64,000 nt of DNA. It comes from Microbacterium sp. (GTDB lineage Bacteria; Actinomycetota; Actinomycetes; Actinomycetales; Microbacteriaceae). Shown here one piece after another: positions 47,018 through 56,237 of the stretch; the first letter of the stretch is position 1; each line of letters starts with the position of its first letter. The translations under genes were made by a program, and so were the position numbers. The DNA is taken from assembly GCF_017305435.1 (NCBI RefSeq), contig NZ_JAFKIP010000007.1:124001-188000 (forward strand), given 5' to 3'. Under the pieces are notes generated by a model, which was given only the letters and a program-made list of their open reading frames with translations, made no database searches and was not told the DNA's origin.

Positions 47018-48189
47018 GAGGTCCTCGGTTCGGAGTCGGGTTCGGGTCGGGTGGCGGGAACGGCTCGGCCGGCGGAGGGCAGGAGCGTCACGATGACGCA
47101 CGCGGCCGCGCCGACGACGAGGAATGCGACTCCGCCCCAGTAGTCGCCCGGCCAGTCCCGGCTCGTCCCCATGTACATGAGGAGCACACCGACGGAGACG
47201 ACGGCAGTCCACGCGTAGAAGATGACGACGGCGGCGCGGTCGCTGTGCCCCATGTCGAGCATGCGGTGGTGCAGATGCTTGCGATCGGGTGAGAACGGGG
47301 ACTTCCCGCGGCCCATCCGGCGGATGACCGCCATGCCGAAGTCCAGCAGCGGCAGCAGCACGACGACGACTGGCAGCAGGATCGGGATGAACGCACCGAG
47401 CAGCTGGGAGCGCCCGAACACGTCGTTGTCGCCGAGGAGGGCAGGGTCGAGGCTCCCCGTGAAGGCGATCGCCGCGACCGCCATGAGGAGGCCGATGAGG
47501 AGCGCGCCGGAGTCCCCCATGAAGAGCTTGGAGGGGCTCCAGTTGAGCGGGAGGAACCCGAGGCACACCGCCACGAGGGCGACGGCGATGAAGGAGGCGA
47601 GACTCGAGTAGGTCGATGCGCCGGTGTCGCGGGCGACGAGGTAGGTGTAGACGAAGAAGACGGCGTTGGCGATGAGCGCGACGCCGGCGACGAGACCGTC
47701 GAGGCCGTCGATGAAGTTGACCGCGTTCATCACGATCACGATCGCGAACACCGAGAGCACGAAGCTCATCCAACTCGACACGACGAACTGCTGACCGAGC
47801 GGGATGGCGAAGATCTGGATGCCGCCGAAGCCGACGACGACCCCTGCGGCGAGGAACTGCGCGCCGAGCTTGATCATCCAGTCGAGATCCCACAGGTCGT
47901 CGGCGACGCCGATGATCACGATGAGGGTCGCGGCTCCCAGGATCGACCAGATGCGAGCCGGATCGTTCCAGATGATCGCGAAGTACGGGATCCGCGACGA
48001 CAGTGCGAAGGCCGCGAGGATGCCGATGTACATCGCGACCCCGCCGATGCGGGGCTTCGGCGTCGTATGGACGTCGCGTTCGCGGATCTCGGGGTAGAGC
48101 CGGAACCTCAGCCCCAGCTTCCACACGATCGCCGTGAGGCCGAGAGTGACGAGGGCCGTCACGACGACGGTGAGGGCGTAGAACCTCAC
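47014..48189 (-). CDS. wecA: WecA/TagO-like undecaprenyl-phosphate GlcNAc-1-phosphate transferase (MraY family)
   Basis: The 391-residue protein has about eleven membrane segments and the family motifs DVHTTPKPRIGG, ADDLWDLDW, NAVNFIDGLDGLVAG and MGDSGALLIG, plus the HLHHRMLDMGHS box typical of WecA/TagO. It transfers a sugar phosphate onto the lipid carrier to start cell-envelope polysaccharides. The GTG start at 48189 overlaps the tsaC stop (GTGA). The same order next to the atp operon is common in actinobacteria. Confidence 0.92.
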   Translation of the reverse strand: MRFYALTVVVTALVTLGLTAIVWKLGLRFRLYPEIRERDVHTTPKPRIGGVAMYIGILAAFALSSRIPYFAIIWNDPARIWSILGAATLIVIIGVADDLWDLDWMIKLGAQFLAAGVVVGFGGIQIFAIPLGQQFVVSSWMSFVLSVFAIVIVMNAVNFIDGLDGLVAGVALIANAVFFVYTYLVARDTGASTYSSLASFIAVALVAVCLGFLPLNWSPSKLFMGDSGALLIGLLMAVAAIAFTGSLDPALLGDNDVFGRSQLLGAFIPILLPVVVVLLPLLDFGMAVIRRMGRGKSPFSPDRKHLHHRMLDMGHSDRAAVVIFYAWTAVVSVGVLLMYMGTSRDWPGDYWGGVAFLVVGAAACVIVTLLPSAGRAVPATRPEPDSEPRTS

Positions 48190-48872
48190 GCGGAGCCGTC
48201 GTCGTCGGGAGCCTCCGGCTCGAGCAGATCGCCGAGGATCTCCTCGAGCTCGCTGCGCGAGACGGCGCCGCGGCGGAGGATCCGAACGGGCCGAGCGCCC
48301 GAGACGAGGCCCGTCGCGTCGATGATCGTCGAGGCGACCCCGTCGCGCGAGGGACCGCCGTCGAGATAGACGGCGACGGAGTCGCCGAGCATGCGGGCGG
48401 CGTCGTCGACGTCGACGGCGGCGGAGCGCTTCGTGAGGTTGGCGCTGGAGACGGCGAGTGGACCGCACTCTTCCAGGAGCTCGAGGGCGATGCGGTCGGC
48501 CGGCATCCGCACGGCGACGGTCCCGCCGGTGTCACCGAGGTCCCACGACAGCGACGGCTGCGCCGGGAGGACGATCGTGAGACCGCCCGGCCAGAACGCC
48601 TCGACGAGCCGCTCGACCGCCGCGGGGACCTCGGCGACGAGAGCTCTCATCGTGTTGACGCCGGCCACGAGGACGGGCGGCGGAGACTGACGGTCGCGGC
48701 CCTTCGCGGCGAGCAGGCGGGCGACGGCATCCGCGCTGAACGCATCGGCGGCGACGCCGTAGACGGTGTCGGTCGGCAGGACCACCAGCTCGCCCCGCGC
48801 GATCGCCTGGCGCGCCTTGCGCATGCCGGGAAGCAGCTGCTCGGAGTCGCGGCAGTCGAAGAGCTCGTACAT
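48186..48872 (-). CDS. tsaC: L-threonylcarbamoyladenylate synthase (Sua5/YwlC type)
   Basis: The 228-residue enzyme makes threonylcarbamoyl-AMP for the t6A modification of ANN-decoding tRNAs. The YrdC core is visible in LPTDTVYGVAADAFSADAV, AKGRDRQSPPPVLV, FWPGGLTIVLPAQ, TVAVRMPADRIALELL and GPLAVSSANLTKRSA. It lacks the long C-terminal domain of Sua5. The ATG start at 48872 lies 28 bases after prmC, and the pair is conserved in actinobacteria. Confidence 0.94.
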   Translation of the reverse strand: MYELFDCRDSEQLLPGMRKARQAIARGELVVLPTDTVYGVAADAFSADAVARLLAAKGRDRQSPPPVLVAGVNTMRALVAEVPAAVERLVEAFWPGGLTIVLPAQPSLSWDLGDTGGTVAVRMPADRIALELLEECGPLAVSSANLTKRSAAVDVDDAARMLGDSVAVYLDGGPSRDGVASTIIDATGLVSGARPVRILRRGAVSRSELEEILGDLLEPEAPDDDGSA

Positions 48873-48900
48873 ATCGCCCCCCAGTCTACGGATGCCGAGG

Positions 48901-49785
48901 TCAGGGGCGCAGAGCCGTCGTCGCGCGGTCGCGACCGGTCAGGTCGGGGTGGGTCGCGGTCGCACGCCAGCCGCCCTGGGCGAGGAGCTCGCGAATGGGG
49001 GCGCCCTGCCACTCGCCGTGCTCGATCACGAGCGCCCCGCCGGGCCGCAGCAGGCGCAGACCGACGCCGGAGAGCGTGCGGACGACGTCGAGCCCGTCCT
49101 CCCCGCCGTACAGGGCAGCGGGCGGATCCCAGTGCCGCACCTCGGGGTCGCGCGGGATCGCGGCATCCGGGACGTACGGCGGGTTGGACACGAGCACCGC
49201 CACCTGCCCGTCGAGCTCGGGGAACGCCGACGCCAGATCGATGAAGGCGAGGCGGGCGCCGGGTGCATGCTCGGCGAAGTTCTCCTTCGCCCAGACGAAC
49301 GCCTCCACCGAGTTCTCCGCCGCGTGGACGCGCGCGTGCGGCACCTCGGTCGCGAGTGCCAGAGCGATCGCACCGGAACCGGTACCGAGGTCCACCGCGA
49401 TCGGATCCGGGTCGGCGACGGCGCGCAGCGCGTCGATCGCGAGCTGGGCGACCATCTCAGTCTCCGGGCGCGGGACGAACACGCCCGGCCCGACACGCAG
49501 CTCGAGGTGGCGGAAAGGCGCAACGCCCGTCAGATGCTGGAGCGGCTCGCGTGCGGCGCGGCGCTCGATCAGTTCGGCGAAGCGGAGAGCCGCCTCCCCC
49601 TCCGGCGCGCGATCGCCGCGCAGGCTCGCGGCGGCGACCTCGCCGCGCCCACGCCCGAGGACGTGCGCAGCAAGGAGTTCGGCATCCACGTCGGGGGTGG
49701 GAACGCCGGCGGATGCCAGGGTGCCGGCTGCCGCGCGCAGCAGCTCGGCCAGGCTGCGCGCGTCGGAGTCCTGCTCGATGCTCAT
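48901..49785 (-). CDS. prmC: Peptide chain release factor N5-glutamine methyltransferase
   Basis: The 294-residue methyltransferase modifies the GGQ glutamine of release factors RF1 and RF2. The SAM motif is VDLGTGSGAIALALATEVPH, and VSNPPYVPD is the substrate-binding NPPY motif. Its target RF1 is encoded by prfA 6.4 kb away; in most relatives the two genes are neighbours, here separated by inserted genes. Confidence 0.94.
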   Translation of the reverse strand: MSIEQDSDARSLAELLRAAAGTLASAGVPTPDVDAELLAAHVLGRGRGEVAAASLRGDRAPEGEAALRFAELIERRAAREPLQHLTGVAPFRHLELRVGPGVFVPRPETEMVAQLAIDALRAVADPDPIAVDLGTGSGAIALALATEVPHARVHAAENSVEAFVWAKENFAEHAPGARLAFIDLASAFPELDGQVAVLVSNPPYVPDAAIPRDPEVRHWDPPAALYGGEDGLDVVRTLSGVGLRLLRPGGALVIEHGEWQGAPIRELLAQGGWRATATHPDLTGRDRATTALRP

Positions 49786-49801
49786 GGGTGCATCCAGCCT
49801 A

Positions 49802-49877
49802 GACGTTCCGTCACACAGCCCCTCGGAAAGTGACGTTCCGTCATATTCAGCCGACGGCTACCCGCGCGTTCTAGGCT
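49802..49877 (+). promoter_or_regulatory. cysK promoter with two copies of a TGACG-N3-CGTCA-type site
   Basis: GACGTTCCGTCA at 49802-49813 recurs as TGACGTTCCGTCA at 49831-49843 (29-base spacing). TAGGCT at 49872-49877 is a likely -10. The paired sites suit a regulator of cysteine synthesis. The 72 bases from there to the start codon contain repeated TTCGACC runs. Confidence 0.5.
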
Positions 49878-49949
49878 TGTTCGACCTGTCGACCCCGATT
49901 CGACCTCGATTCGAACCTCGGCCCGACCCTCACTGCAGAAAGGCCGCCC

Positions 49950-50900
49950 ATGTCCGGCATCCATCCCGACATCACCAGCGCGTTCGGCAACACCCCGCTC
50001 GTGCGCCTCAACCGCCTGACCGAGGGCCTGCCCGGCACGATCCTCGCGAAGCTCGAGTTCTACAACCCCGCGTCGTCGGTGAAGGACCGCCTCGGCATCG
50101 CGATCGTCGACGCCGCGGAGGCATCGGGCGAGCTGAAGCCCGGCGGCACGATCGTCGAGGGCACAAGTGGCAACACCGGCATCGCGCTCGCGATGGTGGG
50201 TGCGGCGCGCGGCTACAAGGTCATCCTCACGATGCCGGCATCCATGTCGATCGAGCGTCGCCTGCTGCTGAAGGCCTACGGCGCCGAGCTCGTCCTCACC
50301 GAGCCCGCACTCGGCATGAAGGGCGCCGTCGCCAAGGCCGAGGAGATCGCCGCCGAGACGCCCGGCGCGATCCTCGCGAAGCAGTTCGCGAACCAGGCGA
50401 ACGTCGAGATCCACCGGAAGACGACGGCCGAGGAGATCATCCGCGACACCGACGGCGAGATCGGCTACTTCGTCGCGGGCATCGGCACCGGCGGAACGAT
50501 CACGGGCGTCGGCCAGGTGCTCAAGGAGCGCGTGCCGGATGCCAAGATCATCGCCGTCGAGCCGGCGGACTCCCCGCTGCTGACCAAGGGCACGCCCGGA
50601 CCGCACAAGATCCAGGGCATCGGCCCGAACTTCATCCCGCCGATCCTCGATCAGGGTGTCATCGACGAGGTCGTCGACGTCGAGTTCGACGACGCGATCC
50701 GCGTCGCTCGCGAGGTCGCGACCTCCGAGGGCATCCTCGTCGGCATCTCGTCGGGCGCCGCGATCTGGACCGCGCTGCAGATCGCCGCACGCCCCGAGGC
50801 GGCCGGCAAGAACATCGTCGTGATCGTGCCGTCGTTCGGCGAGCGCTACCTCTCCACGGCACTGTACGAGCACCTGCGCGACGAGCCCGCAGGCATCTGA
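49950..50900 (+). CDS. cysK: Cysteine synthase (O-acetylserine sulfhydrylase), copy 1
   Basis: The 316-residue PLP enzyme makes cysteine from O-acetylserine and sulfide. The PLP lysine is in [19 protein letters not shown], with [37 protein letters not shown] and [18 protein letters not shown] 49950 follows AGAAAGG. A second copy follows 12 bases downstream, then cysE, so the three probably form one operon making cysteine from serine. It starts with [20 protein letters not shown]. Confidence 0.96.
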   Translation: MSGIHPDITSAFGNTPLVRLNRLTEGLPGTILAKLEFYNPASSVKDRLGIAIVDAAEASGELKPGGTIVEGTSGNTGIALAMVGAARGYKVILTMPASMSIERRLLLKAYGAELVLTEPALGMKGAVAKAEEIAAETPGAILAKQFANQANVEIHRKTTAEEIIRDTDGEIGYFVAGIGTGGTITGVGQVLKERVPDAKIIAVEPADSPLLTKGTPGPHKIQGIGPNFIPPILDQGVIDEVVDVEFDDAIRVAREVATSEGILVGISSGAAIWTALQIAARPEAAGKNIVVIVPSFGERYLSTALYEHLRDEPAGI

Positions 50901-50912
50901 GGCATCCGTCAC

Positions 50913-51860
50913 GTGACAGGGATCGTCCCCGATATCACCCGCGCGTTCGGCGACACGCCGCTCGTCCGCCTGAACGCTCTCACCGAGGGCGTTCAGGCGG
51001 AGGTCGTCGCCAAGCTCGAGTTCTACAACCCCGGCGCGTCCGTCAAGGACCGCCTGGGGTACGCCCTGGTCGAGGCGGCTGAGCAGTCCGGCGCGCTGCA
51101 GCCGGGAGGAACGATCGTCGAGTCGACGAGCGGCAACACGGGCATCGCGCTGGCCCTCATCGGCGCGGCACGCGGGTACCGGGTGATCCTCACGATGCCG
51201 GCATCCATGTCGAAGGAACGGCGCACGCTCTTGAAGGCGTACGGCGCCGAGCTCGTGCTCACCGACCCGTACAAGGGGATGACGGAGGCGGTCCAGACCG
51301 CCGAGCGCATCGCGGCCGAGACCCCCGGCGCCGTCCTCGCCCACCAGTTCGAGAGCGCCGCGAACGCCGCGATCCATCGCCGCACGACGGCCGAGGAGAT
51401 CTGGCGTGACACGGACGGCAAGGTGGACGTGTTCGTCGCGGGGTCTGGCACGGGCGGAACGGTGAGCGGCGTCGGGCAGGTGCTCAAGGAGCGGAACCCC
51501 GACGTCAAGGTCGTGGTCGTCGAGCCGGCGGACTCCCCCGTCCTCAGTGAAGGCCGAGCGGGCGGGCACCGGATCCAGGGCATCGGGCCGAACTTCGTCC
51601 CCCCGGTGCTGGATCGGTCGGTCATCGACGAGATCGTCGACGTGCAGTTCGACGACGCGATCCGCGTCGCCCGCGAGCTCGCGACACGCGAGGGCATCCT
51701 CGCCGGCATGTCGGCGGGCGCGGCCGTGTGGGCGGCACTCGAGATCGCGGCGCGACCGGAGTCGACGGGAAAGCGCATCGTCGTGATCGTGCCGGATGCC
51801 GGGGAGCGCTACCTTTCGACGGCCCTCTACGCGCACCTGCAGGACGAGGCGACGGCGTGA
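50913..51860 (+). CDS. Cysteine synthase homologue, copy 2
   Basis: The 315-residue protein is a diverged tandem duplicate of the preceding cysK, with the PLP Lys in [19 protein letters not shown] and the loops [19 protein letters not shown] and [17 protein letters not shown]. The two share residues across their whole length, but key loops differ slightly (ESTSGN versus EGTSGN). It may be a second isozyme or a related PLP beta-synthase (for example CysM-like). The GTG start 50913 and its stop overlap cysE (GTGA). Confidence 0.93.
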   Translation: MTGIVPDITRAFGDTPLVRLNALTEGVQAEVVAKLEFYNPGASVKDRLGYALVEAAEQSGALQPGGTIVESTSGNTGIALALIGAARGYRVILTMPASMSKERRTLLKAYGAELVLTDPYKGMTEAVQTAERIAAETPGAVLAHQFESAANAAIHRRTTAEEIWRDTDGKVDVFVAGSGTGGTVSGVGQVLKERNPDVKVVVVEPADSPVLSEGRAGGHRIQGIGPNFVPPVLDRSVIDEIVDVQFDDAIRVARELATREGILAGMSAGAAVWAALEIAARPESTGKRIVVIVPDAGERYLSTALYAHLQDEATA

Positions 51861-52453
51861 ACAGCGTCAACCGGGTCGAACGGCTCGGCGCACGCGCGCG
51901 CCTGCGCGAGGATCTCGCGGCGGCGAAGCTGCGCGACCCCGCAGCCCGCAGCGCGTGGGAGATCGCGGTGCTCTACTCGGGTCTGCATGCGATCTGGTCG
52001 TACCGGCTCGCGCACGCGCTCTGGACGCGCGGCTGGCGCTTTCCCGCGCGTGCGTTGTCGCAGCTGACCCGCTGGCTCACAGGGGTCGAGATCCATCCCG
52101 GCGCCGTGATCGGCCGCCGCTTCTTCATCGACCACGGGATGGGCGTCGTCATCGGAGAGACCGCCGAGATCGGCGACGACGTGATGCTGTACCACGGCGT
52201 GACGCTCGGCGGCCGGACGCGCGATGCCGGCAAGCGGCATCCCACCCTCGGCGACGGCGTCGCCGTCGGGGCGGGCGCGAAGATCCTCGGGCCGATCACG
52301 ATCGGCGCGGGCTCAGCGGTCGGCGCGAACGCCGTCGTGACGAAGGATGCCGCGGAGGACTCGATCCTCGTCGGCGTTCCGGCCAAGGCGCGCCGACGTG
52401 GCGATGGCGAGGACACCAGGGCGCTCCTGACGACGCCGGAGTACTTCATCTGA
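51857..52453 (+). CDS. cysE: Serine O-acetyltransferase
   Basis: The 198-residue protein has the left-handed beta-helix hexapeptide repeats of Cys[61 protein letters not shown] and [20 protein letters not shown]. It acetylates serine to O-acetylserine for cysK. The N-terminal helical region is shortened (about 50 residues against 140 in E. coli), as in many actinobacteria. The GTG start overlaps the upstream stop, so it is coupled to the cysK copies. Confidence 0.95.
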   Translation: MNSVNRVERLGARARLREDLAAAKLRDPAARSAWEIAVLYSGLHAIWSYRLAHALWTRGWRFPARALSQLTRWLTGVEIHPGAVIGRRFFIDHGMGVVIGETAEIGDDVMLYHGVTLGGRTRDAGKRHPTLGDGVAVGAGAKILGPITIGAGSAVGANAVVTKDAAEDSILVGVPAKARRRGDGEDTRALLTTPEYFI

Positions 52454-52484
52454 GCGTGATCGGCCCGGCGGTTGTTCGGCGTGG

Positions 52485-53240
52485 TCAGTCGGCGTGGATG
52501 AGGTGGAGTCCAGCTTTGGCCAGTTCGCGTGAAGCCGGGTCACTCTTGGGTTTGTCCGTGATAATGCCGGTGACGGCGTCGATCGAGACGACGGCGTAGC
52601 GGGAGGCTGCGCCGATCTTCTCGTCGCTGCCGAGGACGTAGGTTTCGACAGCACGGGCAGCAAGTGCGCGTTTCATTGCGGCTTCCTCGGCGTCGCCCGT
52701 GGTGAGTCCTGCGGTGGGATGGATGCCGGTGACACCGAGAAAGAACAGGTCAGCGCCGATCCGGTTCGCGGCCTCGACCGCGGCGGCCCCGCAGGCCACG
52801 GCGGAGTGCTTGAAGATTCGACCCCCGATCAGGAGGACATCGGCCTCGTGGTCGAGGAGCGCCGCGGCGATGGTCGGACTGTGGGTGATGATCGTGCCGC
52901 GGAAGGTCTTGGGGAGAGCGTCGACCATCGCGAGCGTTGTGGTTCCGCCGTCGAGGATCACGGTGGCTCCCGGCTCGATCAGCTGGACCGCTGCCTGCGC
53001 GACGCGCCTCTTGCTCTCTTGTGCAACTCCGGCTCGAGCAGCGTAGTCGGCCACGGCGGGCGAGGCGGGTAGTGCTCCGCCGTAGACGCGCACGGCGAGG
53101 CCGTGCGCATCGAGTTCGCGCAGGTCCCGGCGGATGCTGTCCTCTGACAGGCCCAGTTCGGCGGCGATCTCCTTGGCGACGATGCGCCCGTCGATGCGCA
53201 ATCGCTCTAAGAGCAGGTCCTTGCGTGCCGCAGCCAGCAT
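52485..53240 (-). CDS. DeoR/GlpR family transcription regulator
   Basis: The 251-residue regulator has an N-terminal helix-turn-helix (KDLLLERLRIDGRIVAKEIA, LGLSEDSIRRDLRELD, GLAVRVYGG) and a C-terminal sugar-phosphate sensing domain (VILDGGTTTLAMVDAL, GLTTGDAEEAAMKRALAARA). It is convergent with cysE and divergent from the DUF4406 gene at 53288. It probably controls that neighbour; the promoter gap of 47 bases contains TTTATGCACG. A ligand cannot be told from the sequence. Confidence 0.88.
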   Translation of the reverse strand: MLAAARKDLLLERLRIDGRIVAKEIAAELGLSEDSIRRDLRELDAHGLAVRVYGGALPASPAVADYAARAGVAQESKRRVAQAAVQLIEPGATVILDGGTTTLAMVDALPKTFRGTIITHSPTIAAALLDHEADVLLIGGRIFKHSAVACGAAAVEAANRIGADLFFLGVTGIHPTAGLTTGDAEEAAMKRALAARAVETYVLGSDEKIGAASRYAVVSIDAVTGIITDKPKSDPASRELAKAGLHLIHAD

Positions 53241-53287
53241 TCACATTCCTTCTTGTTTATGCACGTTGTTGCTGTATCGTGCCTGGT

Positions 53288-53668
53288 GTGACTAAGCCTA
53301 TGTTGATTCTGATCGCCGGCCCCTACGCATCCGGCACGAACGGGAACCCTGACTTGATGGCCCAGAACCTCAAGCGCCTGGAAGCGGCCGCTTGGCCGAT
53401 CTTCCAAGCTGGTCATGTGCCGATGATCGGCGAGTGGGTGGCGCTGCCCGTGCTGGAGAGCGCGGGAGCGAGCGGGCCGACGGATCCGCTCGCGGCCGAA
53501 GTCATGTACCCCACGGCAGAGCGTCTCCTCCAGCACTGTGATGCAGTGTTGCGTCTTCCCGGCGAGTCTCGCGGCGCCGACCAGGACGTCACGATCGCAC
53601 AGCGAAGGGGCATCCCTGTGTACTACGCACTCCAGGAGATCCCGAACGCCGCCGTATCGGCCCAGTGA
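53288..53668 (+). CDS. DUF4406/nucleoside deoxyribosyltransferase-like protein
   Basis: The 126-residue protein begins MTKPMLILIAGPYASGTNGN and contains GHVPMIGEWVALPVLE and AERLLQHCDAVLRLPGESRG. This pattern (IAGPY..., a CDAVLRxxG stretch, then a GIPVY end) is that of DUF4406, a fold related to nucleoside 2-deoxyribosyltransferases. The GTG at 53288 follows a -10-like TATCGT (53275-53280); ATG 53300 is an alternative. The DeoR neighbour supports a role in nucleoside or sugar metabolism. Substrate unknown. The 82 bases to the next gene show nothing. Confidence 0.78.
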   Translation: MTKPMLILIAGPYASGTNGNPDLMAQNLKRLEAAAWPIFQAGHVPMIGEWVALPVLESAGASGPTDPLAAEVMYPTAERLLQHCDAVLRLPGESRGADQDVTIAQRRGIPVYYALQEIPNAAVSAQ

Positions 53669-53750
53669 ATGGATGACGGCTCTCCGAAACGCGGCGGACT
53701 GCGCTCTGATCTCCTTCAACGCCACCGGGGCGTGAGAGAGACGTGAGAGA

Positions 53751-55169
53751 TCAGAACGGCGGAGGGTCGGTCGGGTCGCGTCGGGCGTCGAGTAAGTGTC
53801 GCCACGGCGGCGGACCCACGGCCTCGACGACCGCCGGCGCGTCGTTTCGATATCGTCGCCGGGTCGGCGAGGTGAATTCGAGACGGCCGCCGCCGAGCTG
53901 TCGGACGGTCCACGCCGATGCGTGCTTGAGGGTGTGGTGGCCCTTGCAGAGAATCTCGAGGTTCGACGCGCACGTCGTGCCGCCGTCCTCCCACGCTTCG
54001 GTGTGATCGGCTTCCGAGCGGGCCGCGGAGCGGCGGCATCCCGGCCACCGGCAGGTACGGTCCCGCACGTTCAGCAGGCGGCGGAGGCGCCCGCTCGGCC
54101 GGTAGGTGTCGAGCCGAAGCGGCTCCTCGGTCAGAGGATGCGTCAGGACCCGCTGCCAGACGGGCGCGGCCGCTGCCAGGAGTCGCGCGGTGTCGACGTC
54201 GATGGGCCCGTGTCCGTCGAGGACCGCCGGCTGGTCGTCGAGGCCGGCGAGCGTGAGAACCGGGACCGTGACGTGCACAGTGGCGCGGATGGCGCCGAGC
54301 CCCGCGTCACCGCCGAGCGCGGGAGCCCCCGTGAGCAGCAGGTCGCAGAGGACATCGGCCCGGCGCTGATCGAGCGTGCGCGCGTCGCAATCGACGGTCG
54401 CAGGTTCCTCATCGGCTGCGGAGGAGAGCGCACCCGCCATATCGGTGACACGCTCGAAGATCCCCTGGACGAGCGCCGCCGGCGCATCGAGCAGCAATCG
54501 CGACAATCCATCGCGCAGACCGTACGTCCTCACCTGGCGCTGCGCGAGTGCGTCACGGCGGGACTCCTCGACGATCGACGGCTGCAGTCGCGCCGCGATG
54601 ACGCGCGCCGTATCGCGCAGCTCCGGGGCAGTGGCCGTGTCGGCAACGTCGAGCGCACGGCGCTCGTACTCCGCGCGCACATCGTCATCGAGGAGCATCC
54701 CGGCGTCGATGATCGCCGAGGCGTGCCGCTCATCGATCCGGCCCGCGCGAAGTGCCTCCAGTGTCGCCGGATACGTGCAGACGAGTGCCGCCCCGTCGCC
54801 GAGCCAGCTCGAAACCGTGCGCTCCCCCACCCGGAGAGCCGTCGCGAGTTCGGCGAGGACCTCGCGCAGCGGAATGGTGTCGCCGAGCTCGCGGCCCGGA
54901 TGCGCCGCCTGCCGCTGCGCGACCCGCCGCGCGATCAGGTCCAGGGCTTCGGCGCACATCTCCGCACGTTCGGCGTGAAGACGGGACATCTCGGCACGAT
55001 TGACGCCGACGCGCTCGACGAGGGATGACAGCTCCGCCCAGTGTGGATCGAGCAGCGGCGCGGGTGGATCGAGCAGCGGCGCGGGTGGATCCAGCTGCGC
55101 GGCGGGGTCATCCGCCCGCGCGGCATCCACGAATCGCACCCCGGGGTGGGATTGCTGCGGCTTGTCCAT
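53751..55169 (-). CDS. DUF222 / HNH endonuclease (13E12 repeat family)
   Basis: The 472-residue protein has a DUF222 region (residues about 40-330, RVGERTVSSWLGDGAALVCT) and a C-terminal HNH nuclease domain (CRWPGCRRSAARSEADHTEA, then LEILCKGHHTLKHA). The family occurs in many copies in actinobacterial genomes; its role is unknown and it may be linked to mobile elements. A tandem repeat of LDPPAPL lies at residues about 26-45. It uses lower-quality codons than the neighbouring core genes in places, but this was not measured. Confidence 0.88.
   Translation of the reverse strand: MDKPQQSHPGVRFVDAARADDPAAQLDPPAPLLDPPAPLLDPHWAELSSLVERVGVNRAEMSRLHAERAEMCAEALDLIARRVAQRQAAHPGRELGDTIPLREVLAELATALRVGERTVSSWLGDGAALVCTYPATLEALRAGRIDERHASAIIDAGMLLDDDVRAEYERRALDVADTATAPELRDTARVIAARLQPSIVEESRRDALAQRQVRTYGLRDGLSRLLLDAPAALVQGIFERVTDMAGALSSAADEEPATVDCDARTLDQRRADVLCDLLLTGAPALGGDAGLGAIRATVHVTVPVLTLAGLDDQPAVLDGHGPIDVDTARLLAAAAPVWQRVLTHPLTEEPLRLDTYRPSGRLRRLLNVRDRTCRWPGCRRSAARSEADHTEAWEDGGTTCASNLEILCKGHHTLKHASAWTVRQLGGGRLEFTSPTRRRYRNDAPAVVEAVGPPPWRHLLDARRDPTDPPPF
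55043..55102 (-). repeat. 21-base tandem repeat inside the DUF222/HNH gene
   Basis: GTGGATCGAGCAGCGGCGCGG occurs at 55043-55063 and 55064-55084 and once more in diverged form, encoding the repeated LDPPAPL heptads. It could vary in number by slippage. Confidence 0.85.
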
Positions 55170-55334
55170 GGCACTCCTGACGTCGATGCATTCAACGTCC
55201 GGTTGCTCTGCCGGCTCACCCTTGCGACCACCTGAATGGGATGACCGCCACCCTCAGTTTAGAACATAATTACGAAGAATGCAATGCGCCGTGCACTCCG
55301 AGGCGAGCGCCGAGGTCCTGATAGGTTCACGAGC

Positions 55335-55754
55335 ATGAAGACATCCAGGATCGCTGCTGCCACTGCCGCCGTGGTCCTGGGATCTCTGACGCTCTCCGCA
55401 TGCGCCCCCTACGGGGTCGCCTGCCCTGCAATCGCCTTCGTCTACACAGCACCAGTGGCGATCGAGATGAGTCCCGACCTGATCGGCGATGGAACGCTCG
55501 CCGCCTGCCTGGGCGAGGCGTGCGAGCCTGCTGCCATCGCTCCCGTAGAACCGGGAAGGTGGGAGGTCCCGCAGGAAGCACCCTACGCGCGAGAGGACAC
55601 CATCGGGCTCGACGCGGGCGCCGGGATTCGTGTCGTCATCATCGACGCGTCCGGCGTCACCGTCCGGGACGAGTGGTTCGACATTCCATTCGTCAGCAGT
55701 TCAGATGGGTTCTGCCCCGGCCCCGGCGAATTCCAGCCGGTCGTGGTGACATGA
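55335..55754 (+). CDS. Small predicted lipoprotein
   Basis: The 139-residue protein begins MKTSRIAAATAAVVLGSLTL followed by the lipobox SAC, giving a lipid-anchored Cys at about residue 23. The mature part has paired cysteines (ACPAIAF, LAACLGEACEP, GFCPGPG), which likely form disulfides. No family was recognised. The ATG at 55335 has a -10-like TAGGTT at 55322-55327, seven bases ahead. The 165 bases between the divergent HNH gene and this gene are relatively AT-rich and would hold both promoters. Confidence 0.7.
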   Translation: MKTSRIAAATAAVVLGSLTLSACAPYGVACPAIAFVYTAPVAIEMSPDLIGDGTLAACLGEACEPAAIAPVEPGRWEVPQEAPYAREDTIGLDAGAGIRVVIIDASGVTVRDEWFDIPFVSSSDGFCPGPGEFQPVVVT

Positions 55755-55781
55755 CCCCCACACCCGGGTCAGAGAGACATA

Positions 55782-56186
55782 TCAGGCCGCCCGGCGCTCG
55801 GCGACCTTCTTCTTGATGAACAGGCCCGGCAGCAGCCACGTCGCGAGCGCCGTGACGACCCACACGATCATCGGCGCGACGATCCAGGTCCACCACGGCA
55901 GTCCGATGGTGAGCCCCGCGCCGGGGATCAGCGCGACGACGAGCAGCGCGACGAACGTCGACACGATGCCGATGCCGCCCAGAAGAGCCGGCGCGTTGCG
56001 CCGGGCGACCTTTGCGGCCCACGGGGTCAGCACCGACTGCAGGACGGCGAAGATGACGACCGCGAGCACGAAGCCCCACCAGTGCGACCAGTCGATGCGC
56101 ACGCCCTCGAGGAGGAGGTCGGCGACGATCAGGCCGACGGCGGCCGAGACGAGGAAGATGAGCGCGCGGATCAAGAAGGTGATCAT
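55782..56186 (-). CDS. Phage holin superfamily IV-like membrane protein (Pfam Phage_holin_4_2)
   Basis: The 134-residue protein has four membrane helices (LIRALIFLVSAAVGLIVADLL, WGFVLAVVIFAVLQSVL, GIVSTFVALLVVALIPG and IVAPMIVWVVTALATWLLPG) and ends with a basic KKKVAERRAA tail. This matches the chromosomally encoded family called phage holin 4-2, widely present in non-phage settings; function is unknown and a lytic role is not implied. It ends 28 bases after the lipoprotein stop and precedes prfA on the same strand. Confidence 0.8.
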   Translation of the reverse strand: MITFLIRALIFLVSAAVGLIVADLLLEGVRIDWSHWWGFVLAVVIFAVLQSVLTPWAAKVARRNAPALLGGIGIVSTFVALLVVALIPGAGLTIGLPWWTWIVAPMIVWVVTALATWLLPGLFIKKKVAERRAA

Positions 56187-56237
56187 GCGCTGAGAGTATC
56201 GCGATCCGGCGCGCCCCGGTGCGCGACGCGGCGGCGC

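Noticed and set aside
49786-49949. tRNA gene suggested by TTCGA-rich sequence before cysK
   Set aside because: GATTCGAACC-like strings are present but no acceptor stem, D-arm or anticodon arm can be folded around them.
55782-56186. Prophage remnant suggested by the holin-like gene
   Set aside because: The family is chromosomal in many actinobacteria and there are no other phage genes, integrase or attachment sites around.
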